64,000 nt of DNA from Rhodopseudomonas sp. P2A-2r (GTDB lineage: Bacteria > Pseudomonadota > Alphaproteobacteria > Rhizobiales > Xanthobacteraceae), in NCBI RefSeq assembly GCF_026015985.1, contig NZ_CP110389.1, positions 1,830,001 through 1,894,000 of the forward strand, given 5' to 3'. The position numbers were made by a program, and so were the translations under genes. Numbering within the stretch: position 1 is the stretch's first letter; each line of letters begins with the position of its first letter. This document shows positions 45,498 to 55,419 of the stretch, in pieces. Below the pieces are notes generated by a model, which saw only the letters and a list, made by a program, of their open reading frames with translations, searched no databases and was not told where the DNA came from.

Positions 45498-47077
45498 ACC
45501 ACGACGACGACGACGGCAATGATGCCTTGAGCCCCCGTGAAGTCGATCCGGACACTGTCGCAAACGGCGCTGCGGCAGATTCAGCCGATAGCGAGTTGGA
45601 GCGTCTCAAAGGCCTGCCAAGAATTTTGCGATACGCTATGCTGTCCAGGGAAAACCGCGACGAAGTCGTCGCGCAACGCCTCGTTGCGGAGATCGATGAA
45701 CTCTACCCTAATCTCCCGCAAAACGCCGTATGGGCTGCCACCCAGGACGCCGAAAGCGGTCGCGCTCTCGCTGCCGAACTCGACCGCCTCGCTGTGATAG
45801 CGGACCTGCCGCTTTTGCGCAGCCTGAGTGACTGCGTTCGATTGCTGTCGCTGTCGGTGCCACACGACTTCGAAAGCTTCACAGCCTACCGGCGCGTCAC
45901 GCGCGCCATGATCCACGCCCTGCATCAGGTTGCCGCACATCTCGAGGATCAGCAGTGCGCGGACCTCGAAGAATTAGTCTACGGTTTTGCCGCGCTGCCC
46001 GCCGCGAAAGGGTTGACCGATGGTACTCGCCATTGGCCGGCGATAAGCAGCGCGGTGTACCTGGGCGACCGGTCGGCGCGCCATCGCATCCGCGCCGCAG
46101 TCGTCAATGCGACGAACTATATCCGCCGTGACATGGAGACAAATCAGGCGGTCAGGCAATCGCATCAACCGGCCGCAGATTCCACAATGCGCGATCAGCT
46201 AACGATCGAGCCGATTGCTGAGCACCATGTGACCGTCGGGCGCATGTCTGAGACCGAGATGAAGGCCCTTAAACTTACAGAGCCGCTGAAACACGTTCTG
46301 CGAACTTCGTTGCCGCTCATCCATACACCTCCCCTCGACCGCGTCCGCGCGGCATTGTTCGCCGAATTTCCCTATGCCATCGATGTCATCGATTTCACAC
46401 TTACAGACCTCGTCAGCCGTCCCACTGTGCGGTTGCGACCGCTGCTGCTCGTCGGCGAACCGGGCAGTGGAAAATCCCGATTCGCCCGCCGGCTAGGCGA
46501 GGTTTTGGGCTTGACTATCTGGCGCAATGACGCTGCACAATCAGACGGTAACACCTTTGCCGGCACCGATCGGCGATGGAACACGGCCCAACCATGCCAT
46601 GCCTTCCTCGCGATTGCCCGGGGCAAAACCGCCAATCCTTTTGTATTGATCGACGAGATCGAAAAGACCAGCACGCGCAATGATTACGGTCGGTTGTGGG
46701 ATTGTCTGCTTGGCCTGTTGGAGTCCGAAACAAGCGCTTGTTATCCGGATCCTGCATTGCAGATCCCGCTCGATCTAAGCCACGTGAACTACATTGCGAC
46801 CGCCAACACAATTGATCCACTTCCCCTTCCGCTCCTCGACCGCTTCAGGATCATTGCGTTTCCAAAACCGACAATCCGGGATCTTGATGCGCTGTTGCCT
46901 GTGATGATCAGAGGTCTTGCCGCCGATCGCGGCATTGATAACCGCTGGATCACTCCGCTCGATGCCCATGAACTCGCCAGCGTCACTGCCGCGTGGCCCG
47001 GTGGATCCGTGCGTCATCTGCGACGTATTCTTGAGATTATCATTCAGACCCGCGATCGAATGGCGTCCAAGCATTGA
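45494..47077 (+). CDS. AAA+ ATPase, Lon/MoxR-like
   Basis: 527 residues from the TTG at 45494, overlapping the previous stop, with GGAG upstream. N-terminal part (1 to about 280) is of unknown fold with an acidic start. The AAA+ module has Walker A GEPGSGKS at 321-328, Walker B with Asp387-Glu388 in LIDEIEK, sensor 1 Asn438 in IATANTI, and GGSVRHLRR as sensor 2/arginine. The layout recalls the Lon ATPase domain (LLLVGEPGSGK, substrate-facing FAGTDRRW) but there is no protease domain. Probably remodels a partner protein or nucleoprotein complex. Confidence 0.8.
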   Translation: MNHDDDDGNDALSPREVDPDTVANGAAADSADSELERLKGLPRILRYAMLSRENRDEVVAQRLVAEIDELYPNLPQNAVWAATQDAESGRALAAELDRLAVIADLPLLRSLSDCVRLLSLSVPHDFESFTAYRRVTRAMIHALHQVAAHLEDQQCADLEELVYGFAALPAAKGLTDGTRHWPAISSAVYLGDRSARHRIRAAVVNATNYIRRDMETNQAVRQSHQPAADSTMRDQLTIEPIAEHHVTVGRMSETEMKALKLTEPLKHVLRTSLPLIHTPPLDRVRAALFAEFPYAIDVIDFTLTDLVSRPTVRLRPLLLVGEPGSGKSRFARRLGEVLGLTIWRNDAAQSDGNTFAGTDRRWNTAQPCHAFLAIARGKTANPFVLIDEIEKTSTRNDYGRLWDCLLGLLESETSACYPDPALQIPLDLSHVNYIATANTIDPLPLPLLDRFRIIAFPKPTIRDLDALLPVMIRGLAADRGIDNRWITPLDAHELASVTAAWPGGSVRHLRRILEIIIQTRDRMASKH

Positions 47078-47400
47078 AGTCTATTTCGCAACACGTCGAC
47101 AAGAACTCTGGCCCGAAGCTGCCACCCAGGGAATTGCCATCCTGGTTAGATACTCGAGATGTTGCATTATCCGATCCGGAGCGCTGCAAACCGTCACGGC
47201 TCTTCAAAAACGCTTCAAGGAACGGACTTCGCTTCAGTGGATGAGCAGCAAGACGGCAGACGCAGGGCCTTCGATCTAGCTAGAAAGCAACAACAAATCA
47301 TCCATGGCAGTGCCCCCACACCGCCATTGAATCAATCACCCAACCATCGCGCAACAAATTTAATGGGTCCTGAGCCTGGCCGGTGACCGGCTGGCCCGAT
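47078..47400. other. Right flank of the island
   Basis: 323 bp between the AAA+ gene and the P450 gene on the other strand. A frame ending at 47279 reads SGALQTVTALQKRFKERTSLQW but has no start; it may be a remnant. No integrase, tRNA or terminal repeat was found. Confidence 0.4.
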
Positions 47401-48573
47401 CTAGTGAACGCGAACTCGGACACTTGAAAAGCCGCGCAGCACGTTATTGATGGCGGGAACGGTCGCGCCGATCTCGAATCGCTCGACCTTTGGTACCAGC
47501 GCTGCCAGCACCGAGTGAATTTCCAGCCGCGCCAGATGCATGCCCGCGCAGGTGTGGACACCGTGGCCGTAGCCCACGTGGTCGTTGACCTTGCGGCGGA
47601 CATCGAACGCTTCCGGGGCCTCCCATTTACGTTCGTCGCGATTGGCGGAGGCATAGAACAGCGCGACGCGCGACCCCGCCGGAATGCGGACGTCCTCAAT
47701 GTCGTGATCGGCGGTCAACTGGCGTGTAAAGCCGCGGATCGGCGACTCCAGGCGCACGGCCTCATTGAGAGCGTTAGGAATCAGAGCCGGGTCGGCGCGG
47801 ACCAGATCCCATTGTTCCGGAAACCTGCCGAACAGCCAGATGATGTTCGCCATGGCGAAGATGGTCGTGTCGAGGGCGGGACCGAGGTAATCGCGCATCA
47901 GCACCGGACAGCGTGACTCCGGAAAAAGACCGCGGTCGCTGGCATCGTAGATTTTGGAAATCCAGCTCCCCGGGCGAATCTTGTCGCGGGTTGCCTCGTT
48001 GATCACGTAGCTGCGCATTTCGCGGATGCTGTCCTGCGCAGCGGCACAACGATCGTTCGCGGCGCCGAGCATGTCGAAGGTCGCGGCAGCCCATTTCAGC
48101 ATGTTCTGGCGGCCCTGCTCGGGCAGGCCGACGAGCTCGGATACGATATTGACCGGGATATGCTGGGCCAGATCGGTGACCGCATCGAAGTCTCGTTGCG
48201 CCACCAGCCGCTCGACCAGCGCGCCGGCCATTTCCTCGATCCGCGGGCGGATCAGCGCCAGCTGGCTTGGCAGCATCGGCGCGCCGATCACCTGCCGCAT
48301 CGCGGTGTGGTCGGGTGGATCGCTGGCGATTGTGGTGCCCTTCGAGCCCTGGTTGGCCGCCTCGTTGGCGGCAACGCCTTCGGCAGAGGAGAACACCTTA
48401 TGGGCGCGCAGGGATTCTCGCACGTCCTTGTAGCGCGCGATGGCATAGAGGTCGTTGCGGGGCAGCCAGACCACGGGACCGGCGTCCCGCAGCGCCTTGT
48501 AATGCGGGTAGGGCTCGGCCAGCACCTCATCGCTGTATAGATCGACGTCATAAGACGGAATCGCAGCGCCCAT
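47401..48573 (-). CDS. Cytochrome P450
   Basis: 390 residues from the ATG at 48573, chosen because GGGAGGAGAAGACGC precedes it; the longer frame to 48651 has no such site. I-helix LGPALDTTIFAMANI, ExxR in NEAVRLESP, and the haem loop GYGHGVHTCAGMHLAR with ligand Cys342 (first residue of the usual F-G-x-G is Y). Bacterial class I P450, needing a ferredoxin and reductase, none of which is adjacent. Monooxygenation of an aromatic or related compound feeding the meta-cleavage set is likely. Confidence 0.92.
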   Translation of the reverse strand: MGAAIPSYDVDLYSDEVLAEPYPHYKALRDAGPVVWLPRNDLYAIARYKDVRESLRAHKVFSSAEGVAANEAANQGSKGTTIASDPPDHTAMRQVIGAPMLPSQLALIRPRIEEMAGALVERLVAQRDFDAVTDLAQHIPVNIVSELVGLPEQGRQNMLKWAAATFDMLGAANDRCAAAQDSIREMRSYVINEATRDKIRPGSWISKIYDASDRGLFPESRCPVLMRDYLGPALDTTIFAMANIIWLFGRFPEQWDLVRADPALIPNALNEAVRLESPIRGFTRQLTADHDIEDVRIPAGSRVALFYASANRDERKWEAPEAFDVRRKVNDHVGYGHGVHTCAGMHLARLEIHSVLAALVPKVERFEIGATVPAINNVLRGFSSVRVRVH

Positions 48574-48640
48574 CGCGTCTTCTCCTCCCGGCATTATTCT
48601 TGATTTTGGCGCGGCATAGGGATCGATGCCGCGCCGTTTG

Positions 48641-49491
48641 TTATTCGGCAATCACGGGGTTACGCAGCACGCCGATCCCGGAGACTTCGACCTCGACGGT
48701 GTCGCCCGGCTTCATGAAAAGCGGTGGATTGCGCTTGAGGCCGACGCCTCCTGGCGTGCCGGTGACGATGACGTCACCCGGAAGCAGCGGCAGCATCGTC
48801 GAACAATAGGCAATCAGTTCGGGAATGCTGGTGATCAGCTTGTCTGTCGTCGTGCTCTGCACGGTCTGACCGTTCAGCCGGGTTTCCAGCGTCAGCGTGG
48901 TCGGGTCGGGGATTTCGTCCGACGTAACCAGCCAGGGACCGAAGGCGCCGGTGCCAGCGAAGGTCTTTCCCGCCAGGAACTGGGTGGTGTGGCGCTGCCA
49001 GTCGCGGATGCTACCTTCATTGTAGCAGGAATAGCCCGCGATATGGCTGAGCGCGTCGGCTTCCGAGATGTGCCGGCCGGCCTTGCCGATCACCACGGCG
49101 ACCTCGCCCTCATAGTCGAACTGTTCGGAGACGGTCGGCTTGACCATGGGTTGCAAATGCCCGACCTGGCTGCCGGCGAAGCGCGCGAACAGCGACGGCT
49201 TCTCCGTCACGGCCCTGCCGACTTCGGCTACGTGATCGCGATAGTTCATCCCAACGCAGATGATCTTGTCGGGGTCCGGGATGACAGGCGCAAGCTGGAT
49301 TTTTCGAGCGAAAAATCCGCCTGCTCGGATGCGGCAAGCCTGGCGGCGTCCGCGAGTGCGTTGCCGGCCAGCAGTTGACGCAGCGTCGCGAAGCCGCGTT
49401 CGCTCAGTCGCCGGCCGAGGTCGACGACGCCTTTTTCCTTCACGACGCCGTAGGAGGAGCGGCCGTTTTCGACGAACGAGACGAGCTTCAT
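48641..49491 (-). pseudogene. Fumarylacetoacetate hydrolase-family protein (frameshifted)
   Basis: ATG 49491 follows AAAAGGAAGTCCC. The first frame reads MKLVSFVENGRSSYGVVKEKG to ADFSLEK; the C-terminal frame has ICVGMNYRDHVAEVG, FDYEGEVAVVIGKAG, GYSCYNEGSIRDWQ and PGDVIVTGTPGGVG. They join by adding one base to the TTTTT run 49302-49306 on the + strand (GAAAAAATC, giving LEKIQLAPVIP). Restored length about 283 residues, the normal FAH form. Probably hydrolyses or hydrates the ring-cleavage product in the aromatic pathway. Confidence 0.85.
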
Positions 49492-49544
49492 GGGACTTCC
49501 TTTTGATATTCCGTTTCGAGGTGGAGAGTTGCCAAGAGCCGCAA

Positions 49545-51070
49545 CTAGGACACCGGGCAGGGGCGGAAACGAGTGCTCCCAGCAGTGTCGGGAGGTCGGC
49601 TTGATCGCGGACAAATCCGAGCACGTAGCGATCTGGTCGCACCAGAACGAGTCCGGCGTTGTTCTGCGACAGCCAGTCTTGCAGCGCCGGTACGGCATCG
49701 TCGACGAGGACGATGTCGGCATCGGCAATCTGGCGTCGCACATCGTCCGACAGCGCGGCGGAAACGGCGGGAGTTGCCAGCAGCGCAAACCGGTAGCCGA
49801 TGCGCGCATCCAGTCGCGTGCCGTCGGCGAGTACGGGTTGCGGAGCAAGCTGTCCGGTCATCTCGCTTCGGCCTGCGCTCAGGCCGGCGCCCAGAAACGG
49901 CTTTGTCGATTCCATCCGCGGTGCGCCGTCGGCGTTGCGTTGGCCATTGGGCAACCCGGCCTCGATGGCCTTGGTGTTGATGACGCCGCCCAGCCTGATC
50001 GCCAGCTCGATATACTCTTGCACGTGCGGCGCGCGCTCGCTCTGATAGCTGTCGAGCAGCGCGTCGTTATCATCGCCCTTGACCACGCGTGCCAGCTTCC
50101 AGGCGAGGTTCGCCGCGTCGCGAATGCCGGCGCACATGCCCTGGCCGAGAAAGGGCGGCGTCTGATGTGCGGAGTCGCCGGCCAGCAGCAGGCGTCCTCC
50201 GCGCCAGCGCTCGGCGATCACCGAATGGAATGTGTAGACCGCCGCGCGCTCAAGCTCGGCATCGTCCGGCGTGATCCATTTCTGCAGCAGGTCCCACACC
50301 CGGGCCGGCGTGGTCATGGCCTGAGAATCCTCGTTGTCCCGCAGGGTGATTTCCCATCGACGGCGATTGCCGGTGCCACGCACATAGGTGGCCGGCCGCG
50401 CCGGATCGCAATGTTGCAGGCTGTAGTCGCCGAGATCGGGGCGCGGTCGCGTCAGCAGTGCGTCGATCACCAGCCATCGCTCGTGGAAGCCCAGGTCGAG
50501 CATGCCGGACCCGATCAGCCGGCGCACCAGCGAGCGTGCACCATCGCAGCCGACCACATACTTGGCGCGACAGCGCGACAGGCGCCCGTTGGCGAGGTCC
50601 TCGAAGCGGACCGTGACGCCGTCCGCGTCGCAATCCAGCGCGAAGACGTCGCAGCGGCTGCGGACGGTCACGCTCGGCCACCTGGCCAGGCCGGCGCGCA
50701 ACACCCGCTCCAGGTCGGGTTGGTGGAAGCGATAACTCGGGTGCCAGCCCATTGCCGAGATGTGGGCGGGGCGCGACCAGTCGAGGATCATTTTGCCGTT
50801 TGCATCGACGAAATGCATGCCGGGCGACAGAATGACGTCGCGGGCGATCTGGTCGCTGAGACCGATCGTCTCGAACACCCGCATGACCTCGTCGTCGAAG
50901 TGGACCGCGCGGGGCAGGTGGTAGGCGTCGGCCTCGCGCTCGAGGACAAGCGTGCGGATGCCGCAAAGGCCGAGCAGGTTTGCCAGCGTCGAACCGACCG
51001 GGCCCAGCCCGACGATGACGATGACGATGTCGGTGTTGGCGTCAGATGCTGCAGGATTGTTGTGTACCAT
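49545..51070 (-). CDS. FAD-dependent aromatic monooxygenase, MhpA-like (C-terminal end uncertain)
   Basis: About 508 residues. GxGxxG in VGLGPVGSTLANLLG, the DG motif VGCDGARSLVRRLIG and the GD motif LLLAGDSAHQTPPFLGQG are all present, as in 3-(3-hydroxyphenyl)propionate hydroxylase and other class A hydroxylases. As given, the frame runs on through the FAH gene and makes a false 809-residue protein. One added base in a short C run (CCCC/CCC near 49551-49563) would end it at the TAG at 49545-49547, 53 bp before the FAH start. Introduces a hydroxyl on the aromatic ring using NAD(P)H. Confidence 0.8.
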
Positions 51071-51356
51071 GCGTCATCTGTTTCGCAGCTACCGCGGCCG
51101 TTCAACCTCATCGCCACATTTGTCCGCGCAGCGGACAGCGTGATCGGCCGACTGCTCGTCATGCTCGATGCGGCGATGGGTGTCGTGCTGCAAGCCCCGG
51201 CGGAGCCGACAGGGGCTGGCCGAGCGCAGAGCTCGGCAAGAGTCCGCCACGCGGACAAACTACGCAATTGGTTATTTTTATCGAGGGTTGTCGTTTAGCG
51301 GTAGCAGTGGAAACGCCGAGCACAGGCGCAAAACACAACGCTTCGAGGAGGACTCC
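51071..51356. promoter_or_regulatory. Divergent region between monooxygenase and third Liv transporter
   Basis: 286 bp with no gene. Must hold the promoters of both units. TTCGAGGAGGACTCC at the right end is the ribosome site of the binding-protein gene. No clear operator is seen by eye. Confidence 0.4.
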
Positions 51357-52514
51357 GTGACGTCTCATTTCGACAGGTTTTCGTTTGTGATGGCGCTTGG
51401 GCTCGTGATCTGCCCGATCGGTGCAAAAGCCGACGTCAACATCGGCGTGCTGGTGTCGTCGACCGGCCCCGCTGCCACGATAGGCAATGCGGAAAAGAAT
51501 GGCGCAGGTTTTGGTCCCGCCGAAATCGCCGGGCAGAAGGTCAATTACATCGCAGTCGATGAAGCCTCGGATACGACGGCGGCCGTGACCGGGATGCGCA
51601 AGCTGATCCAGGAATCCAATATCGACATTTTGATCGGGCCGACCACCACTCCGGGCTCGTTTGCGATCATCGATACGGCGGCCGAAGCCAAGGTCCCGAT
51701 GATCACTCTGGCGCCGACCAATGCGTTGGTGTCTCCCGTCGACGCGAAGCGGCGCTGGGTGTTCAAGACCACGCCGAACGATGAGCACGAAGCCACGCCG
51801 CTGTTCGAGAATATGAAGAAGTCCGGCGTCAAGCGCCTTGCGGTGATCGGCTTTGCGGATCCGTATGGCGAAGCCTGGAGCAAGGTTGCTGCCGAGCTTT
51901 CCAAGAACGCCGGCATCGAGATCGTGGCTGATGAAAAATATGCCCGTACCGATACCAGCGTGGTCGGCCAGGTCCTGAAGATCGTCGCGGCCAAGCCGGA
52001 CGCCGTATTGATCGCGGCGTCTGCAGCGCCTGCGGCATTGCCGGTGCTGCAATTGCGCGAGAAGGGCTATCGCGGCGCGCTATACGGCACGCTGGGGGCG
52101 ACCTTCGGCGATTTCCGCAAGCTGACGGGGACAAAGAGCGAAGGCATCTTCGTGCCGCTGAGCCCGACCATAGGTGCGGAATCGTTCCCCGACAGCTATC
52201 CCGCCAAGAAGGCGGCCCTGGAGTTCATCGCCAAATACGAAGGCAAGTATGGCGTCGACACCCGGAATATCTTTGCCGGGTCGGCCTATGACGCGGTGAT
52301 CCTGGTCGAGCGGGCCGTTCCCGCCGCGATCAAGGCCGGCAAGCCCGGCACCGCGGAATTCCGCGAGGGATTGCGGACAGCGATCGAAAACCTGAAGGGC
52401 GTCATGGGATCGCGCGGCGAATACAACATGAGCCCGACCTATCATACCGGGCTCGAGCAGAGCTCGCTGCTGCTCGGCAAACTCGATAAGGGCAAGTGGG
52501 TGCTGGTCCAGTAA
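51357..52514 (+). CDS. ABC transporter substrate-binding protein, Leu/Ile/Val-binding family
   Basis: 385 residues. The GTG at 51357 is chosen by the GAGGAGGA ribosome site; the frame is open further upstream without a good start. Signal peptide FSFVMALGLVICPIGAKA, then VNIGVLVSSTGPAATIGNAEKNG and VNYIAVDEASDTTAAVTG. Binding protein of the third Liv-type importer, here beside aromatic-degradation genes, so an aromatic acid is a likely ligand. Confidence 0.9.
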   Translation: MTSHFDRFSFVMALGLVICPIGAKADVNIGVLVSSTGPAATIGNAEKNGAGFGPAEIAGQKVNYIAVDEASDTTAAVTGMRKLIQESNIDILIGPTTTPGSFAIIDTAAEAKVPMITLAPTNALVSPVDAKRRWVFKTTPNDEHEATPLFENMKKSGVKRLAVIGFADPYGEAWSKVAAELSKNAGIEIVADEKYARTDTSVVGQVLKIVAAKPDAVLIAASAAPAALPVLQLREKGYRGALYGTLGATFGDFRKLTGTKSEGIFVPLSPTIGAESFPDSYPAKKAALEFIAKYEGKYGVDTRNIFAGSAYDAVILVERAVPAAIKAGKPGTAEFREGLRTAIENLKGVMGSRGEYNMSPTYHTGLEQSSLLLGKLDKGKWVLVQ

Positions 52515-52622
52515 CCGTCATTACGTTCTCCACGACACCGCCTCCGGCATCGGCCGATGGCGGTGTCGTGCCTGCCGCGGCTTCGCCCCGCCGCTGATGA
52601 CCAATTGTGAATCGCATCGCCC

Positions 52623-53660
52623 ATGAATTTCGACATTGCCCTGATGCTCGCCCAGGACGGGATCGTGAACGGTGCGATCTATGCCTTGCTGGCATTGTCA
52701 ACCGTGCTCGTGTTCCAGATCACGCGGGTGATTTTCATTCCGTCCGGAACATTCGTGGCGTTCGCCGCGCTGACGCTGGCTGCACTGCAGGCTGGCAAAT
52801 GCCCGGCGACGGTCTGGCTGCTGGTCGGAGGCGGCCTTGCCGTTGCCGCGCTCGATATCTATCAGCGGCAGTGGCGCACGTGCGGCGATCTCGCTGCCAT
52901 CCTGTTCTGGAATGTCGGATATCCGCTCGCGCTGGCGGCGCTGCTGCAGGTGGTGAAGACCGACGACTGGCCGGTCCTGGCGCAGGGTGCCTTGTGTTGC
53001 CTGATCCTGGTGCCGCTGGGACCGGTGATGTATCGCCTTGTCTACGCGCCGGTCGTAGCTGCCAGCGTTCTCGTGCTGCTGATCGTCTCCATCGCCGTTG
53101 ACGTTGCGCTGGTCAGCTTCGGCCTGCTGGTGTTCGGGTCGGACGGCATGCGGGCGCCGTCGATGATCGACGTTGACTTTGCGCTCGGACCGTTGACCAT
53201 CACCGGCCAGTCGCTGGTCATTCTCGGAACCTCCGTCGCGCTGATCGCAGGTCTCTACGTCTTCTTCGAACATACGCTCGAGGGCAAGGCGCTGCGCGCC
53301 ACCGCCGTCAACCGCGTCGGCGCCCGGCTGATGGGCATCGCCACCGGGAAATCCGGCAAGCGCGCCTTTGCACTGGCGGTGTTCATCGCGGTCTGCGCCG
53401 GGCTGCTCGCCGCGCCGACCACGACGATCTATTACGACACCGGATTTCTGATCGGACTGCGCGGCCTGGTTGGCGCCATTTTCGGCGGGCTCGCGAGCTA
53501 TCCGCTGGCGGCCTTGGGCGCGATCCTCCTTGGCCTGATCGAGTCCGTGTCCGCTTTCGAGGCATCCTCCTTCAAGGAGGTCATCGTCTTCTCGCTGCTG
53601 ATTCCGGTGCTGCTCGCCCGAACGCTGCTGACCGATGATCCGGGGCACGAAGAAGAATGA
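52623..53660 (+). CDS. livH: Branched-chain-amino-acid-type ABC transporter permease, LivH
   Basis: 345 residues, longer than usual LivH (about 290) because of an inserted segment around 55-110. Family motifs are partly diverged: AQDGIVNGAIYALLALSTVLVF at the start, GLRGLVGAIFGGLASYP near the end. Ends at TGA overlapping the fusion-gene ATG at 53657 (ATGA). Confidence 0.88.
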   Translation: MNFDIALMLAQDGIVNGAIYALLALSTVLVFQITRVIFIPSGTFVAFAALTLAALQAGKCPATVWLLVGGGLAVAALDIYQRQWRTCGDLAAILFWNVGYPLALAALLQVVKTDDWPVLAQGALCCLILVPLGPVMYRLVYAPVVAASVLVLLIVSIAVDVALVSFGLLVFGSDGMRAPSMIDVDFALGPLTITGQSLVILGTSVALIAGLYVFFEHTLEGKALRATAVNRVGARLMGIATGKSGKRAFALAVFIAVCAGLLAAPTTTIYYDTGFLIGLRGLVGAIFGGLASYPLAALGAILLGLIESVSAFEASSFKEVIVFSLLIPVLLARTLLTDDPGHEEE

Positions 53661-55419
53661 TTCATCCGCGCATCCTGGTCCTCGTTTTCGTTGCCGTTGT
53701 GGGCGTCGCCCCTTCGTGCTGTCGCCATTCTCGGTGACGATCCTCAACTATATCGGTCTGTATTCGCTGGCGACGCTCGGCCTTGTGCTGCTCACCGGCG
53801 TCGGCGGCCTCACTTCGTTCGGCCAGGCGGCGTTTGCAGGCCTCGGTGCCTACTCCACGGCTTGGTTGACCGCCGCCTATGGCCTGTCGCCGTGGCTGAC
53901 CCTGGTGATCGGCCTGCTGTTCACGCTTGGCGTCGGTTCGATCATCGGCTTCGCGACGCTGAAACTATCCGGGCATTATCTGCCGCTCGCGACCATCGCC
54001 TGGGCGGTCAGCCTGTATTTCATGTTCGGAAATCTGCAGACGCTGGGTGGCCACACCGGCATGGGCGGTTTGCCTCCCGTCACCATCGGGACATTCGCAC
54101 TGAGCGACAATTCGGCGTTCTACTATCTGATCTGGGTCGCGGTGCTGGGCGCGCTGTGGCTGTCGAGCAACCTGCTGGATTCCCGCCCGGGCCGCGCCAT
54201 GCGCGCGCTCAAGGGCGGCATCGATGTGGCCGAGGCGATGGGCGTCAACACCCAGCGCAGCAAGCTGATCGCGTTCCTGATTGCAGCCGGTCTCGCCAGC
54301 GTGTCGGGCTGGCTCTATGCCCACATGCAGCGCTTCGTGAATCCGACGCCGTTCGGCCTGCAGATCGGAATCGAATACCTGTTCATGGCCGTGCTCGGCG
54401 GCGCCGGCCATATCTGGGGCGCGGTGCTGGGTGCTGGCGTCGTCACCTTGCTCAAGCAAAAACTGCAGGACGTGCTGCCGCACCTCGCCGGCAGCCAGGG
54501 CAATCTCGAGGGCATCGCCTTCGGGCTGATTATGGTGCTGGTGCTGCAGCGCGCCAAGGATGGCCTGTGGCCGTGGATCGCCCGCGTCGCGGTCAAGCGG
54601 CAACCCCGCGCAATCGATGCGACCGCGGCCGACCTGCCGACGCGCGAGAAGGTCGATACGCGCGCGCCGCTGCTGCAGGTCGACGGCGTCAGCAAGCGCT
54701 TCGGCGGCCTGACCGCCGTTCGCGACATGAGTCTCGATATCTCCCGCGGCGAGATCCTTGGCCTGCTCGGTCCGAACGGCGCCGGCAAGAGCACGATGTT
54801 CAATCTGATTGCCGGCAGCCTGGGCATCAGCGGCGGCACCGTGACCTTCAACGGAGAACGGATCGACGGACTGCGGCCGCCGGCCATCGCCCGGCGCGGC
54901 ATCAGCCGGACGTTCCAGCATGTTCGGCTGCTGCCGGACATGACCGTGCTCGACAACGTTGCCCTCGGCGCGCATCTGCGCGCATCGCAAGGCGTGCTGG
55001 TGTCGGCGCTGCACGCCGAACGGGGACGCGAAGAGATGCTGATGAAGGAGGCGGCACGCCAGATCGCGCGCGTCGGCCTCGGCGCGCATATCAACGATCT
55101 CGCCGGTTCGCTGTCGCTCGGTCAGCAGCGCATTCTCGAAATCGCCCGTGCGCTCGCCGCCGATCCGCTGCTGCTGCTGCTCGATGAGCCGGCCGCCGGC
55201 CTGCGGCTGAAGGAGAAGGAGGCGCTGTCCGATCTGCTCAAGAGCCTGCGCAGCGAAGGCCTCGCCATCCTGCTGGTCGAGCACGACATGGATTTCGTGA
55301 TGAACCTCGTGGACCGCCTCGTGGTCATGAGTTTTGGCGAGAAGATCGCCGCGGGGACGCCTGTGGAGGTGCAGCAGAACGAGCGCGTCATCGAAGCCTA
55401 TCTCGGGAGTGTCGCATGA
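53657..55419 (+). CDS. LivM-LivG fusion: permease fused to ATP-binding protein
   Basis: Permease half (about 1-310): TSFGQAAFAGLGAYS, KLSGHYLPLATIAW and GVNTQRSKLIAFLIA. ATPase half (about 330-585): Walker A GPNGAGKST, GISRTFQHVRLLPDMTV, signature LSLGQQRILE, Walker B LLLLDEPAAGLR and VEHDMDFVMNLVDR. A natural fusion in one frame, known for this transporter class. The proper start ATG 53657 is in another frame: adding one C to the CCCC run 53709-53712 makes MIHPRILVLVFVAVVGVA continue into PFVLSPFSVTILNYIG. The frame as given would begin at 53635 inside livH. Confidence 0.85.

Noticed and set aside
41407..47400. Integrated plasmid or ICE with identifiable ends
   Set aside because: Composition and ParA-like gene suggest transfer, but no integrase, relaxase, tRNA or flanking direct repeat was found.
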